From positions 915,922 to 979,921 of the forward strand of contig NZ_QBKZ01000001.1 of the NCBI RefSeq assembly GCF_003056725.1: a stretch of 64,000 nt of DNA, read 5' to 3'. Position numbers and translations under genes: made by a program. The stretch is from Mangrovicoccus ximenensis (lineage in GTDB: Bacteria; Pseudomonadota; Alphaproteobacteria; Rhodobacterales; Rhodobacteraceae). Numbering within the stretch: the first letter of the stretch is position 1; each line of letters opens with the position of its first letter. Below are positions 28,122-39,460 of the stretch, in pieces. The notes under the pieces are model-generated. The model made no database searches, was not told where the DNA came from, and was given only the letters and a program-made list of their open reading frames with translations.

Positions 28122-29210
28122 CCGCCCGAGCACCGCTTTCCCTGCGAGGCCTGCGGCGCCACGATGCGCTTCGACCCGCGCCAGGGCGCGCTGGCCTGCG
28201 ACCATTGCGGCCATGTCGCCGAGATCGACGACCGCAACGGCCCCTGGGGCCGCCCCGGCGCGATCCGCGAACTCGATTTCCGCGCCGCGCTGGCCAACCA
28301 GCTCGATGCCGCGGACCTGGAGGAAACCCGGGTCTTCCATTGCCGCTCCTGCGGGGCGGAGGTCGAATTCAGCCCCGGCGTCCATTCCGGCCAATGCCCG
28401 TTCTGCGCCACGCCCGTCGTCGGCGACAGCGGCCCCAGCCGCCATATCAGGCCCAAGGGCCTCGTACCCTTCGCGGTCGGCGAGGCCGAGGCGCGCGAGG
28501 CGATGACCCGCTGGCTCGGGCGGCTCTGGTTCGCGCCCTCGGGCCTGCAGCAATACGCCCGCAAGGGCCGCCGGATGGAGGGGATCTACATCCCCTACTG
28601 GACCTTCGACGCCCAGACCCGGTCAAGCTATTCCGGCCAGCGCGGCACCGTGCATTTCCAGAGCCGCCGCCGCAGCGACGGCAGCATCGAGCAGGTCGCC
28701 AAGGTCCGCTGGAGCCCGGCGCGCGGCCGGGTGGCGCGGTTCTTCGACGACGTGCTGGTGCCGGGCAGCCGCAGCCTGCCCGCCGAGATGATGGCCGGGC
28801 TGCCGCCCTGGGACCTGTCGCGGCTCGAACCCTACAAGCCCGAATACCTCGCCGGGCTTCGCGCCGAGGCCTATGGCATCGAGCTCGACGAGGCCTTCCA
28901 CGAGGCCCGCGCCCATATGGACCGGACGATCGCCCGCGACGTGCGCTTCGACATCGGCGGCGACCGCCAGCGCATCCACCAGATCGACACCGAGGTCAGC
29001 GCGGTGACCTTCAAGCATGTGCTGCTGCCGGTCTGGGTCGGGGTCTACCGCTACCGCGGCGAGGCCTACCGGCTCCTGGTCAACGCCCAGTCGGGCCGGG
29101 TCCAGGGCGCGCGGCCCTGGTCGGTCTGGAAGATCGCCGTGGCGGTGGCGCTCGGCCTCGCGGCAGCGGCGGCCATCGGCTATGTCATGGCGGTCAGCGA
29201 GGGCCTGTAG
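28122..29210 (+). CDS. zinc-ribbon membrane-anchored protein (PriA-like in annotations), start codon lost
   Basis: About 362 codons. Two CxxC zinc ribbons lie at the N-terminus (FPCEACGAT with CDHCG, and FHCRSCGAE with CPFCATPV). A middle region follows with RLWFAPSGLQQYARKGRRMEG and YIPYWTFDA, and one C-terminal TM (WKIAVAVALGLAAAAAIGYV). Homologues in Rhodobacteraceae are often labelled primosomal protein N' or superfamily II helicase, but no helicase motif is visible. Family members carry the first CxxC a few residues after the Met; here the frame runs into the junction near 28122 with no start codon. The first usable ATG (28164) would remove half of the first ribbon. Confidence 0.75.
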   Translation, partial: PPEHRFPCEACGATMRFDPRQGALACDHCGHVAEIDDRNGPWGRPGAIRELDFRAALANQLDAADLEETRVFHCRSCGAEVEFSPGVHSGQCPFCATPVVGDSGPSRHIRPKGLVPFAVGEAEAREAMTRWLGRLWFAPSGLQQYARKGRRMEGIYIPYWTFDAQTRSSYSGQRGTVHFQSRRRSDGSIEQVAKVRWSPARGRVARFFDDVLVPGSRSLPAEMMAGLPPWDLSRLEPYKPEYLAGLRAEAYGIELDEAFHEARAHMDRTIARDVRFDIGGDRQRIHQIDTEVSAVTFKHVLLPVWVGVYRYRGEAYRLLVNAQSGRVQGARPWSVWKIAVAVALGLAAAAAIGYVMAVSEGL

Positions 29211-29347
29211 CCCGCCGCCATGCGGCAACGCAGCGCAATTTCGTCCCGACGTCCGTCCGGATCGTTCAAGACCGGGCGGCGCCCTGCCCCTAGCCTCTTC
29301 CCGATGCCGGGCAGAACCGCCCGGGGACCATTCCAGGGAGGAACAGG

Positions 29348-30982
<1,635 letters not shown>

Positions 30983-30988
30983 TCCGGC

Positions 30989-31008
30989 GCGGTCCGCCCC
31001 CGGACCGC
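30989..31008 (+). terminator. terminator after the monooxygenase gene
   Basis: GCGGTCC (30989-30995) pairs with GGACCGC (31002-31008), seven bases past the stop codon. It shows that the 3' flank of this gene is intact up to the junction with the ROK gene. Confidence 0.5.
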
Positions 31009-31009
31009 G

Positions 31010-31927
31010 TCCTCCCCAGGCGGCGGTCTCGGGCCAGTCCGCGGCGCGGGCCAGATCCTCGATGCTGGCGATGCCGCGCCCGGCCGCCTGCAGATGCGCC
31101 AGCAGCAGCCCCAGCGCCGGACGGCGCGCGGATTCCTCCGGCGTGAAGATCATGCCGATCTCGCCGGCATTGCCGAAGCCGCCGCGCAGCAGGTCGCCCT
31201 CGCTGACGATGCCGGCGCCGAAGCCGTAGTTGAAGGACAGGTAGGCGAGGTTGCGGTGGCGCCGCCCTGCCCCGAACATCGCCTCGCAGAGCGCCGCCGT
31301 GTTCGCCGTGTTGTCCGTCCAGCAGGCCAGGCCGAAGCGCTCGGAAACCGTCCGCGCCAGGTCGATCTCCGACCAGTGGACCAGCGGATCGGGCGGGTTG
31401 TAGCGGCCCGATTTCATCAGGTAGCCGGCGATCGCGAAGCCGATGCCCAGCACGTCGCCGGGCGCGAAGCGGGCCTGCTCGAGAAGGCCTTCGGCTTCGG
31501 TGCCGATCCGGTCCAGCACCGCCGCCACGCTGTCCCCCGCGATCGGGAAATGCCGGGTCAGGTGGCCGCCGGCGAAATCCATGCAGGCCAGCCCCACCCG
31601 GTCGGTATCGAGCGACACGCCGAGCGCGCAGCCGAAGCGCGGGTTCAGCAGCACCTGCGGGCTGGGCTTGCCCTTGTGCTTCGGCGGCACCAGCGGCCCG
31701 AACAGGATCATCCCATCCTGCTGCAGCCCCGACAGCAGCCGGTGCACCGATTGCTGCGCCATGTCCATCCGCGCGGTCAGCGCGGCACGGGTCTGCTCCG
31801 GCGCCTGCCAGAGCAGCGACAGGAGCCGCCTTTCGCTGGGGCTGGCAGGGCTCCCGGCGGCGCGGCGGAGGCGCGGCGCCAGCAGCGCGGAGGGATCGGG
31901 CGGAAAGGTGCGGAACGCGGCAGTCAT
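31010..31927 (-). pseudogene. ROK-family transcriptional regulator, 3'-truncated
   Basis: About 306 codons of a NagC/Mlc/XylR-type ROK regulator. N-terminal winged helix (about 35-85: LLSLLWQAPEQTRAALTARM), then the ROK sugar-kinase-like domain (GVSLDTDRVGLACMDFAGG, WTDNTANTAALCEAMFGAG, YLSFNYGFGAGIV, GNAGEIGMIF). The frame runs on antisense through the monooxygenase gene, but homology ends at about 31012 after EDLARAADWPETAA. About 80 C-terminal residues are gone. It faces away from the ugpB operon across a 13-bp palindrome, so it was probably that operon's repressor. Loss of the C-terminal domain should impair dimerisation. Confidence 0.8.
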
Positions 31928-32000
31928 GTCCTCACATCCCATGGGAGATGAACATGCTTCAAGCAATATCGGGCCGGAGCCGTTTCGTCACTTCTTTGTC

Positions 32001-32013
32001 ACACATAATGTGT
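32001..32013. promoter_or_regulatory. perfect 13-bp palindrome, candidate ROK operator
   Basis: ACACAT-A-ATGTGT lies between the ROK gene and ugpB, in an otherwise AT-rich patch of the divergent promoter region. Position and symmetry suggest the operator; binding is unproven. Confidence 0.5.
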
Positions 32014-32069
32014 AATGAAAGCGCCATGCCGATCCCGGCCTCCCTGTCCCTGCTCTCCGAGGACCCGTC

Positions 32070-33365
32070 ATGCTGAAGACAACCGCCCTTTCCGCGCTGG
32101 CGCTGAGCGCTGCCGCCGCCCATGCCGCCGATATCGACTTCTGGTACGGCAATACCGGCACCGGCGAGGCCGCCATCCAGGCCGCCTGCGCCGCCTTCAA
32201 CGAGGCCCAGGACGACCACCGCGTGACCTGCATCGGCCAGGGCGGCTACGAGACCGGCATGCAGAAGGCGATCGCCGCCTACCGTTCGGGCCAGCATCCG
32301 GCGCTGATCCAGTTCTTCGACGCGGGCACGCTCGACCTGATGCTCTCGGGCGCGGTGATGCCGGTCGCCGAGTTCGCGCCCGATGCGGATTGGGACGGCT
32401 ACATCACCGGCGCGCGCTCCTATTACGAGACCTCGCAGGGCGCGCTCTATTCGCAGCCCTATAACGGCTCGACGCTGATCTTCTACGGCAACCGCGCGCT
32501 GCTGGCCAAGGCCGGGATCGAGGCGCTGCCGCAGAGCTGGGAAGGCGTCGCCGAGGCCGCCCGCGCGCTGAAAGCGGCAGGGGTCGATTGCCCCTTCGTC
32601 ACCGATGGCCATCCCTGGCGCGTGCTGGAGCAATTCGCCGCCCGCCACGGCCTGCCGGTCGCCACGCGGAACAACGGCTATGGCGGGCTCGATGCCGAAT
32701 ACGTCTTCAACCAAGGGCCGGTGGCGCAGCATCTGCAGAACCTGGCGGACTGGCGCGACGACGGCCTCGTGAAGCTCGACGCCGACACGGCCGCGGGCAA
32801 CTACGCCACCGCCTTCAATACCGGCGAATGCGCGATGATGGAGGGCTCGACCGGCTCCTACGGCGCAGCCCACGCCGCGCTCGGCGACAAGGTCGAGATC
32901 GCCATGGCGCCGATTTATGACGGCTACGCGCGGCACAACACCCTGATCGGCGGCGCCTCAATCTGGGTGATGAAGGGCCATTCCGAAGCAGACTACGACG
33001 CCGCCCGCGCCTTCCTGGATTTCCTGCGGCAGGACGAACAGCAGATCGAGTTCACCCGCGCCACCGGCTATGTCCCGGTCACGGAAAGCGCGCTGGCCGC
33101 GCTTCAGGCCTCGCCCGAGGCGGCCTCGCTGGAATTCGCCACCGCGGGCGTCGGCGTCGACAGCCTGAACCAGCCCGGCAATCCCGACAGCCGCGGCATC
33201 CGGCTGGGCTTCTACGTACAGTTCCGCGACATCTTCATGGAAGAGACCCAGAAGGCCTTCACCGGCGGGCAGAGCATGCAGGCGGCGCTCGACAACGCCG
33301 CCGCGTGCGGCAACGCGCTGCTGCGCCGCTTCGAGCAGACCTATCAGGGCGTCGCGCTGCCCTGA
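32070..33365 (+). CDS. ugpB: sn-glycerol-3-phosphate-type ABC transporter substrate-binding protein
   Basis: 431 residues with a short Sec signal peptide (cleavage after AHA near 20). It aligns by eye with UgpB: DFWYGNTGTGEAAIQAAC, GGYETGMQKAIAAYRSG, SQPYNGSTLIFYGNR, FNTGECAMMEGSTGS, LIGGASIWVMKG and GNALLRRFEQT near the end. It is expected to deliver glycerol-3-phosphate or a glycerophosphodiester to the permeases. It heads ugpB-A-E-C, with ugpA 60 bases downstream. The operon's ATPase is truncated, so uptake would need an ATPase from elsewhere. Confidence 0.85.
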   Translation: MLKTTALSALALSAAAAHAADIDFWYGNTGTGEAAIQAACAAFNEAQDDHRVTCIGQGGYETGMQKAIAAYRSGQHPALIQFFDAGTLDLMLSGAVMPVAEFAPDADWDGYITGARSYYETSQGALYSQPYNGSTLIFYGNRALLAKAGIEALPQSWEGVAEAARALKAAGVDCPFVTDGHPWRVLEQFAARHGLPVATRNNGYGGLDAEYVFNQGPVAQHLQNLADWRDDGLVKLDADTAAGNYATAFNTGECAMMEGSTGSYGAAHAALGDKVEIAMAPIYDGYARHNTLIGGASIWVMKGHSEADYDAARAFLDFLRQDEQQIEFTRATGYVPVTESALAALQASPEAASLEFATAGVGVDSLNQPGNPDSRGIRLGFYVQFRDIFMEETQKAFTGGQSMQAALDNAAACGNALLRRFEQTYQGVALP

Positions 33366-33425
33366 TCCCGTTCCGGCCGGTTCCCCCGGGGACCGGCCGC
33401 CCCTTCCTGACGAAAGGCCCTGCCG

Positions 33426-34310
33426 ATGAAACAGGCCATCTTCCGGTCGCGGCTGCTGCCCTGGGCGCTTGCCGCGCCGCAGCTGATCGTGCTCTTCCTG
33501 TTCTTCTACCTGCCGATCCTCCTCGCCTTCTTCTGGGCCTTCCACCTCGAGCAGCCCTTCGGCGGCGGCTCGCAATTCGTGGGGCTGCAGAATTTCCGCC
33601 GCGTGCTCGGCTCGGCCGAGTTCTGGTCCTCGGCGGGGGCGACGCTGCTCTACATGGTGCTGGCTTCGGGCAGCTCGATCCTCGCCGCGCTGATCCTGGC
33701 GCTGGCTGCCGACCGGGCGCTGAAGGTCTCGCCGGTGGCGCGCAATGTCTTCCTCTGGCCGAAGGCCGTCGCCTCGGCCTCGATCGGGGTGGTCTTCGTG
33801 TTCATCCTGAACCCCTATCTCGGGATCCTCGCGCCGCTGAACGACCTCTGGCCGGGCATCTGGAACCCGCGCACCAATGCGGTCCACACTTGGATCATGC
33901 TCTTCGCGGCGAATGTCTGGAGCGCGATCCCGTTCAGCTTCATCATCCTGCTGGCCGGGCTGCAGGCGATCCCGCAGGAGCTTCACAAGGCGGGCGCGAT
34001 GGACGGGGCCGGACCGTGGCGGCGCCTGCGCGACATCCAGCTGCCGCTGCTGACGCCGCAGCTCTTCGTGGTGATCGTGCTCGAGGTCGCCGACAGCCTC
34101 TCGGGCAGCTTCGGACTGATCGACACGATGACCCAGGGCGGGCCCGGCGGCGCGACCAACCTGCTTGTCTACAAGATCTATGCCGACGGGTTCAAAGCCT
34201 ACGACCTGTCGGGCGCGGCCACCCAGACGGTGATCCTGATGGCGCTCGTCGCCTGCGTCACCGGCCTGCAATACGTCTTCCTCGAGCGCAAGGTGAAGTA
34301 CGACCGATGA
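33426..34310 (+). CDS. ugpA: ABC transporter permease UgpA-like
   Basis: 294 residues, six TM segments, binding-protein-dependent permease. The EAA coupling loop is [20 protein letters not shown] near residues 185-205. The opening [20 protein letters not shown] is typical of the first subunit of sugar-type permease pairs. It overlaps ugpE by four bases (ATGA at 34307). Confidence 0.88.
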   Translation: MKQAIFRSRLLPWALAAPQLIVLFLFFYLPILLAFFWAFHLEQPFGGGSQFVGLQNFRRVLGSAEFWSSAGATLLYMVLASGSSILAALILALAADRALKVSPVARNVFLWPKAVASASIGVVFVFILNPYLGILAPLNDLWPGIWNPRTNAVHTWIMLFAANVWSAIPFSFIILLAGLQAIPQELHKAGAMDGAGPWRRLRDIQLPLLTPQLFVVIVLEVADSLSGSFGLIDTMTQGGPGGATNLLVYKIYADGFKAYDLSGAATQTVILMALVACVTGLQYVFLERKVKYDR

Positions 34311-35212
34311 TCGAGAACACCCGTTCCATCGACCGCGCGGCGGGCGCGGTCCTGATCGCCGGCCTCGCCTTCGTGCTGGCGCCGCTCGCCATCGTCGTGG
34401 TCACCGCGACCCAGAGCTACGAGGATTTCCTGGCCCGCAACTTCTCGCTCGTTCCGGGCACCCACCTGATCGGCAACCTGCGCGAGATCTGGACCCGCAC
34501 CGACCTGCCGCGCCAGACGCTGAACTCGGTGATCGTCGCCGCGATCGTGGCCACGGGGCGCGTCGGGCTGGCGCTCTGCACCGCCTATGCGGTGGTGTTC
34601 TTCACCGGGCGCGGCCGCGGGCTGGTCTATGCGGCCGCCGTCGCCTCGATCATGCTGCCGCTCGAACTGATGATCATCACCGCCTATCAAGTCACCGCCA
34701 ATGTCGCGCTGCCGGTCAATGCGGTGGCCAACATGGGCGGCTGGTGGGCGGCGCTCACCGGCGGGCCGCTCGATCTGCACTGGAACCTGCTCGACAGCTA
34801 TGCGGGCATCTCGCTGCCCTTGATGGCGCAGGGCTCGGCCACGCTGATCCTGGTGCAGTTCTTCCGCACCCTCCCGCCGCAGCTGGCGCGCGCCGCGATC
34901 ATCGACGGCGCCGGGCCGCTGAGGTTCCTGCGCGACATCCTGCTGCCCTTGTCGAAGGGGCCGCTGACCGCCTTGGGCATCTACATGTTCATCGGCGCCT
35001 GGGTGCAGTACATGTGGCCGCTGGTGGCCGCCTCCTCGCCCGCCCGGACCATGGCTGTGGTCGGGCTCGCCCGGCTGCAGGAAGACGGCGAGCGCATCCC
35101 CGATTTCCCGCTGCAGATGACCGGCGCGATCCTCGTGACCCTGCCCCCCCTGATCCTGATTGCCCTGTTCCAGCGCCGGATCGTGCGCGGGCTGGCCCTG
35201 TCGGAGAAATGA
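34307..35212 (+). CDS. ugpE: ABC transporter permease UgpE-like
   Basis: 301 residues with six TM segments and an EAA loop ([19 protein letters not shown]). The second permease subunit, paired with UgpA. The middle part ([20 protein letters not shown], with [19 protein letters not shown]) has the insertion found in UgpE. The start overlaps ugpA; the ATPase gene begins two bases after its stop, so the four genes are one transcription unit. Confidence 0.88.
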   Translation: MIENTRSIDRAAGAVLIAGLAFVLAPLAIVVVTATQSYEDFLARNFSLVPGTHLIGNLREIWTRTDLPRQTLNSVIVAAIVATGRVGLALCTAYAVVFFTGRGRGLVYAAAVASIMLPLELMIITAYQVTANVALPVNAVANMGGWWAALTGGPLDLHWNLLDSYAGISLPLMAQGSATLILVQFFRTLPPQLARAAIIDGAGPLRFLRDILLPLSKGPLTALGIYMFIGAWVQYMWPLVAASSPARTMAVVGLARLQEDGERIPDFPLQMTGAILVTLPPLILIALFQRRIVRGLALSEK

Positions 35213-35214
35213 CC

Positions 35215-35955
35215 ATGCACGACCCCAGACCCACCGCCGGGATCGGCCTGCACGGGCTGTCCAAGTCCTATGGCGGCGCCCCGGTGATCCCCGGCCTCGA
35301 TGCCGAGCTGCGCGCGGGCGAGTTCACCGTGATCCTCGGCCCCTCGGGCTGCGGCAAGTCCACCCTGCTCAACTGCATCGCCGGGCTGGAACGGATCAGC
35401 GCGGGCCGCATCACCATCGGCGGGCGCGAGGTGCAGGAGGACGAGCCGAAGGACCGCCGCCTGGCGATGGTGTTCCAGAGCTATGCGCTCTACCCGCACA
35501 TGACCGTGGCGGAAAACATCGGCTATGCGCTGAAGGTCGCCCGCGTGCCCAGGGCCGAGCGCATGGCCCGCATCGCCGCAGCCGCGAAGCTGGTCGAGCT
35601 CGGAGATTACCTCGGCCGCCGCCCGGCCGCGCTTTCCGGCGGACAGCGCCAGCGCGTCGCCATCGCCCGCGCCGTGGTGCGCGAACCGGAGGTGCTGCTC
35701 TATGACGAGCCGCTCAGCAATCTCGACGCGAAGCTGCGCCAGGACATGCGGATGGAGCTGGCCCGGCTGCACCGCCGGATCGGCGCGACCAGCGTGTTCG
35801 TCACCCATGACCAGGTCGAGGCGATGACGATGGCCGACCGGATCATGGTGCTGAACAAGGGCCGGATCGAGCAGTTCGACACGCCCGAAGCGATCTACCA
35901 CCGCCCGGCCTCCACCTTCGTGGCGGGCTTCATCGGCTCGCCGGCGATGAAGGAG
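35215..35955 (+). pseudogene. ugpC: ABC transporter ATPase UgpC/MalK-type, 3'-truncated
   Basis: About 247 codons retain the whole nucleotide-binding domain: Walker [11 protein letters not shown] loop [11 protein letters not shown], signature LSGGQRQR, Walker B VLLYDEP, D loop SNLDAK and switch His VTHDQ. Full-length members have about 350 residues, with a C-terminal regulatory/OB (TOBE) domain beginning after GFIGSPAMN. Here homology ends just there, at about 35955, and RTX repeats follow in another frame. ATP hydrolysis might survive, but the regulatory domain and dimer-stabilising contacts are lost. Confidence 0.85.
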
Positions 35956-35957
35956 AT

Positions 35958-36477
35958 GACGGCGGGACGGCGGGCGCCGGACGGCGGGCGCTGGCCGGCG
36001 GCGCCGGCGGCGATCTGCTGGCCGCGGGGGAAGGCGATGACAGCCTCGACGGCGGCGTCGGCGACGACATCCTGATCGACGGGGCGGGCAGCGACACCCA
36101 TGACGGCGGTGCCGGGCGGGACGCGGTGATCTTCGCCGCCGGCATCGCGGAGGCCGAGTTCGTCTTCCACGCCGACGGCACGATGTCGGTGGTCCATGGC
36201 AACGCGACCGACCGGCTCCACGGCATCGAGACGCTGGTCTTCGCCGATGCGGCCTTTGACGCCGTCCGTGCGGAACATGTCGACACCATCGACTATGCGG
36301 GCGGAAACCGCGATCTCGGCGGCACGGCCGCCAACGACGTGCTGGCCGGCGGCGCCGGGGACGACGCCATCGAGGGCTTTGCCGGGGCCGACCAGATCTT
36401 AGGCGGGGCGGGCAACGACAAGCTGCGCGGCGGGCTCGGCCGAGACACGATCGGCGGCGGCAACGGCGACGACCGCC
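35958..36477 (+). pseudogene. RTX (hemolysin-type calcium-binding repeat) protein fragment
   Basis: About 173 codons without start or stop of their own. Glycine/aspartate nonapeptides of the GGxGxDxLx type occur in two blocks: [20 protein letters not shown] onward, and GGAGDDAIEGFAGADQILGG then GGAGNDKLRGGLGRD. Between them is the usual RTX spacer with a beta-rich HGIETLVFADA. Such repeats bind calcium and mark proteins secreted by type I systems. The fragment is bounded by the ugpC break at its 5' end and by IS5 debris at its 3' end, so neither an effector domain nor the secretion signal is present. Confidence 0.75.
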
Positions 36478-36489
36478 GGGAAAAAAACC

Positions 36490-37110
36490 GGGAAAAAAAG
36501 ACATCGGAGCGATTCAGGATCGCCACCCGGATCCGGACCTCGGCAACCCGGCGGCAGACGTGGCGGAACATCGGCCGCTGGCCAAGGAGCTTCACGCAGG
36601 TCCTCCGGATACTTTCCTGTTCCGGCGCATATGTCCCGCCCCTGCTGCGGCGCTGATCCCCGCTCCAGTTCTGCCAGGGTGCCCGGCCGAGTTGCTTCGA
36701 TGTCCGCAGGAACCCGTTGCGCGCGCACTCCGGCCGTGTCCGGCTTCCACGGCATGCATGTCCGGGGGGGCGGAAGCGGGGAGGACATGCAAAAGCTCCG
36801 GGGGGACCCTTTTGCCCGGCGAACCGCGGCGGCTCCGCGGGCAGAGATGGCGTCGCGGCGATCTCCCCGTCCGCCGGGAACCGGGCAAGCAGGTCCGGCA
36901 GCATGCCTCGCCGGTCCGCGCGGACCGGCGGCCAGACATCGCCGGCATTGCCGGAGCTGCCTCGACGGCCCGGAGCTCCGGGCCGTCGATGCCAAGATGG
37001 ATCCTGCACCATGAGCGGGCCCGCCACCGGTCAGGGCGGACCCGCGACTGCGCCGCTTGGCGCGCCGTGCTTTCGCCTGCCGCCTCGATGCCATTCGGCA
37101 TCGTCCCCGG
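36490..37110 (-). pseudogene. decayed IS5-family transposase, C-terminal part
   Basis: Reading the minus strand across several frames recovers the C-terminal half of an IS5-type DDE transposase. CRIHLGIDGPELRAVEAAP occurs first (relatives read KIHLGID...RAVEVT). MLPDLLARFPADGEIAA follows, then GFLRTSKQLGRAPWQNWSG and CVKLLGQRPMFRHVCRRVAE, ending VRVAILNRS. Multiple indels have destroyed the frame. No terminal repeat was identified. It lies directly against the RTX fragment and upstream of a second, different IS5 copy. Confidence 0.6.
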
Positions 37111-37167
37111 ACCGATGGCGGTCGATGCCCCAGTGTCCGCGAGCAGGTGCGGCCGTCCCTTGGAACG

Positions 37168-38412
37168 GCATTGTTGCAGACCTCATCGGTCAGGCGGATA
37201 CACCTTGGGAATGCGGTAAGTTAATGGCCTCGCATGACGAAGCCCGAGCCAGCGCGCTACCGCACGACCAACCGGAAATCCTGCAGTGAGCCGTTGCTGC
37301 GTCCTTGGTCCGAGCGCAAGGGCGAACGTGCTCAAGCGGCGCGGCTCGCTGCTCGTCTGGCCGGACAAGGACATGGCCTGGTTCGCGCCGAAAACCGGCA
37401 AGACGGGACGTCCGCGGGTGTTCCCTGAATCAGCAGGATCAGCAGACGGTCCCCGGGGGGAGGTTCGATCTGCGCAAACGGCAAATCCTCCGGGGGAGGA
37501 TTTGAGGCCGAACGGGCGGAGCCCTGCCCGGCGAATGCAATCCAGTTCCGCCTGATGGTGAAGGTGCTTTTCGGCCTGCCGATCCGGCAAGCGGCGGGCA
37601 TGGGGTCCGGCATCCCCGAGAGGGCAGGGCTGGACTGGCCGTTTCCCGGCTTTTCCACGCTCAGCCGGCGCCGAAGCGAGACGGGACCGTGGCGCGAGCG
37701 GCGCGGCGAAAGCCCGATGAATGAATGGCTGGCGAGGACGCATGGCCCCCGCCGCCGCCAGCAACGCAAGGTCCATGCGGCGATGGACACGGCGGCGGAC
37801 GACTTCAGGGCGGTGGAAGTCACCTGCAGCCGCTAGGGCGACCGTCCGGTTTTGCGGGAACTCCTCGACCCGATTCCGCAAGACGAGGAGATCGGCACTG
37901 TCATGGGCGAGTTGCCAGCGGATGCGCCGTCGCCCCTCGGGCTCGGACCGATGGCGCCGCGATGGGCAACGTCGAGCACCGCTGGCGACGCTTTCGGCAC
38001 CCACAGGTGCCATTCGGCGATGCTGGTACGTGGCGGCACGGCGGTCATTCCCATCCGCAGTAACGGCCGTTTCCGGAAGGAGGACTGCCCTGCCGCCCTC
38101 GCCCGCAGCGGCATCCCGCGGGCAACTCGGCGCGTTGGCCGGACTTTCGCGGCGCGACTGGCGCCACGGTTCCGGCTCGCTCGGCAGCGATGGCCGGGCG
38201 ACAATGTCCGCAACCGGATCGGGGTCGGAATGAGGAACCTCAAGTCCTTCGGCGAACGGATTGCCTCGAAGGACCCAGACCGCTGAAATCCACATCCGAG
38301 TTGCCCTGACGAACCGCTTCAACGTCCTCGGCACCGCCGGGATCGAACGCGTGGCCTGACCGCAGCCGGGTCAAGGGGCATCGCGTCCCGACGCCGACTT
38401 CTGCAACAATGC
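37168..38412 (+). mobile_element. decayed IS5-family insertion sequence with both terminal repeats
   Basis: About 1245 bp bounded by inverted repeats: GCATTGTTGCAGA at the left (37168-37180) and its complement TCTGCAACAATGC at the right (38400-38412). The single transposase gene between them is broken (next entry). No convincing target duplication is seen, which fits an old copy or later rearrangement of its flanks. Confidence 0.75.
37234..38359 (+). pseudogene. IS5-family transposase, multiply frameshifted
   Basis: The start MTKPEPARYRTTNRKS and the end RFNVLGTAGIERVA are those of a common alphaproteobacterial IS5 subgroup. Between them the order is preserved in scattered frames: KRRGSLLVWPDKDMAWFAP, LMVKVLFGLPIRQAAGM, AGLDWPFPGFSTL, QRKVHAAMDTAADDFRAVEV, RCHSAMLVRGGTAVIPIR and RNLKSFGERIASKDPDR. 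Insertions of roughly 45 and 110 bases (near 37283 and 37425) and a deletion around the first catalytic Asp break the gene. It cannot encode an active transposase. Confidence 0.8.
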
Positions 38413-38698
38413 GCAGCCTGTCTCCCCCCATTCCCGGGGCTCTGCACCGGTCCATCCGGCGCGCCCTTCGAACGGAGAATGCCGCGGGACAGATCGCTGG
38501 CCGAGTCACCTCAGTCCGCGATCATTGGGGCTGCGCGCATGCATTCACGGAAGGGCACCCTTGCAAAATCGGCGATTGCGCTAACGGGCCATTCGTGGTG
38601 CCTTGCGGATGCCGCATTGCAGCGGAGCCTCCGGCATGCCCGGGGCCTTTCTTGCGATGCGTTCCCGCAATGACCAGTGATTCAGTTGGGGTTTTCCC
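38413..38698. other. 286-bp region upstream of the truncated MFS gene
   Basis: Between the right end of the IS5 copy and the MFS start codon. No gene is supported. It should contain the MFS promoter; no clear -35/-10 pair was found. Confidence 0.35.
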
Positions 38699-39460
38699 AT
38701 GACCTATCCGGACGCCCAGATCCGCCGGACCATCCTTGCGCTCGCCCTCGGCGCCTTTGCCATCGGCGTGTCCGAATTCGCGACCATGGGGCTGCTGCCC
38801 TACTATGCACGCGATCTCGGCATCTCCGAGCCTGTCGCGGGCCATGCCATTTCCGGCTATGCCTTCGGCGTGGTGATCGGCGCGCCGGTGCTTGCCGTGC
38901 TGGGCGCGCGGCTGCCGCGCAAGCTGTTCCTCGTGCTGCTGATCGCCTTCTTCGCGCTGGCCAACGCGGTGGCGGCGCTGGCGCCGACCGCCAACCTGCT
39001 GATCGGCTCGCGCTTCCTGTCGGGGCTGCCGCATGGCGCCTATCTGGGGATCGCGATGCTGTTTGCCGCCGACATCCTGCCCAAGGGCAAGCGCGCGCAG
39101 GGCGTGGCCAAGGTGCTGATGGGGCTGACCATCGCCAACGTGATCGGGGTCCCGGCCGCGGGCGCGATCGGCCAGAGCTTCGGCTGGCGCTGGTGCTTCG
39201 TCATCGTGACGGCGATCGCCGCGGCCTCCGCGCTGTTGATCAAGCGGGTCGCCCCGGTGGAACCCGCGGATCCCTCGGCGAGCCCGCTGCGCGAGCTGGG
39301 CGTGCTGCGCAGCCGGGCGATGTGGCTGACGCTGATGGTCGGCTCGGTCGGCTTCGGCGGCGTCTTCGCGGTCTATTCCTTCTTCTCGGCGGCGATGATC
39401 GATGCGGCGGCGGCGCCGTCCTGGGCGATCCCGCTGGCGCTGTCGGGCTTCGGCCTCGGG
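38699..39460 (+). pseudogene. MFS transporter (DHA1/AraJ type), 3'-truncated
   Basis: 254 codons. The N-terminal six TM segments are intact, with GAFAIGVSEFATMGLLPYYA (typical of the DHA1 drug/arabinose efflux group) and the loop motif LGARLPRKLF. The seventh and eighth TM segments begin (WLTLMVGSVGFGGVFAVYSF), then at SGFGLG the frame passes into an IS3 transposase. About 140 residues are missing. The nearby LysR gene on the opposite strand, also cut, may have been its regulator before the IS insertions. Confidence 0.8.
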
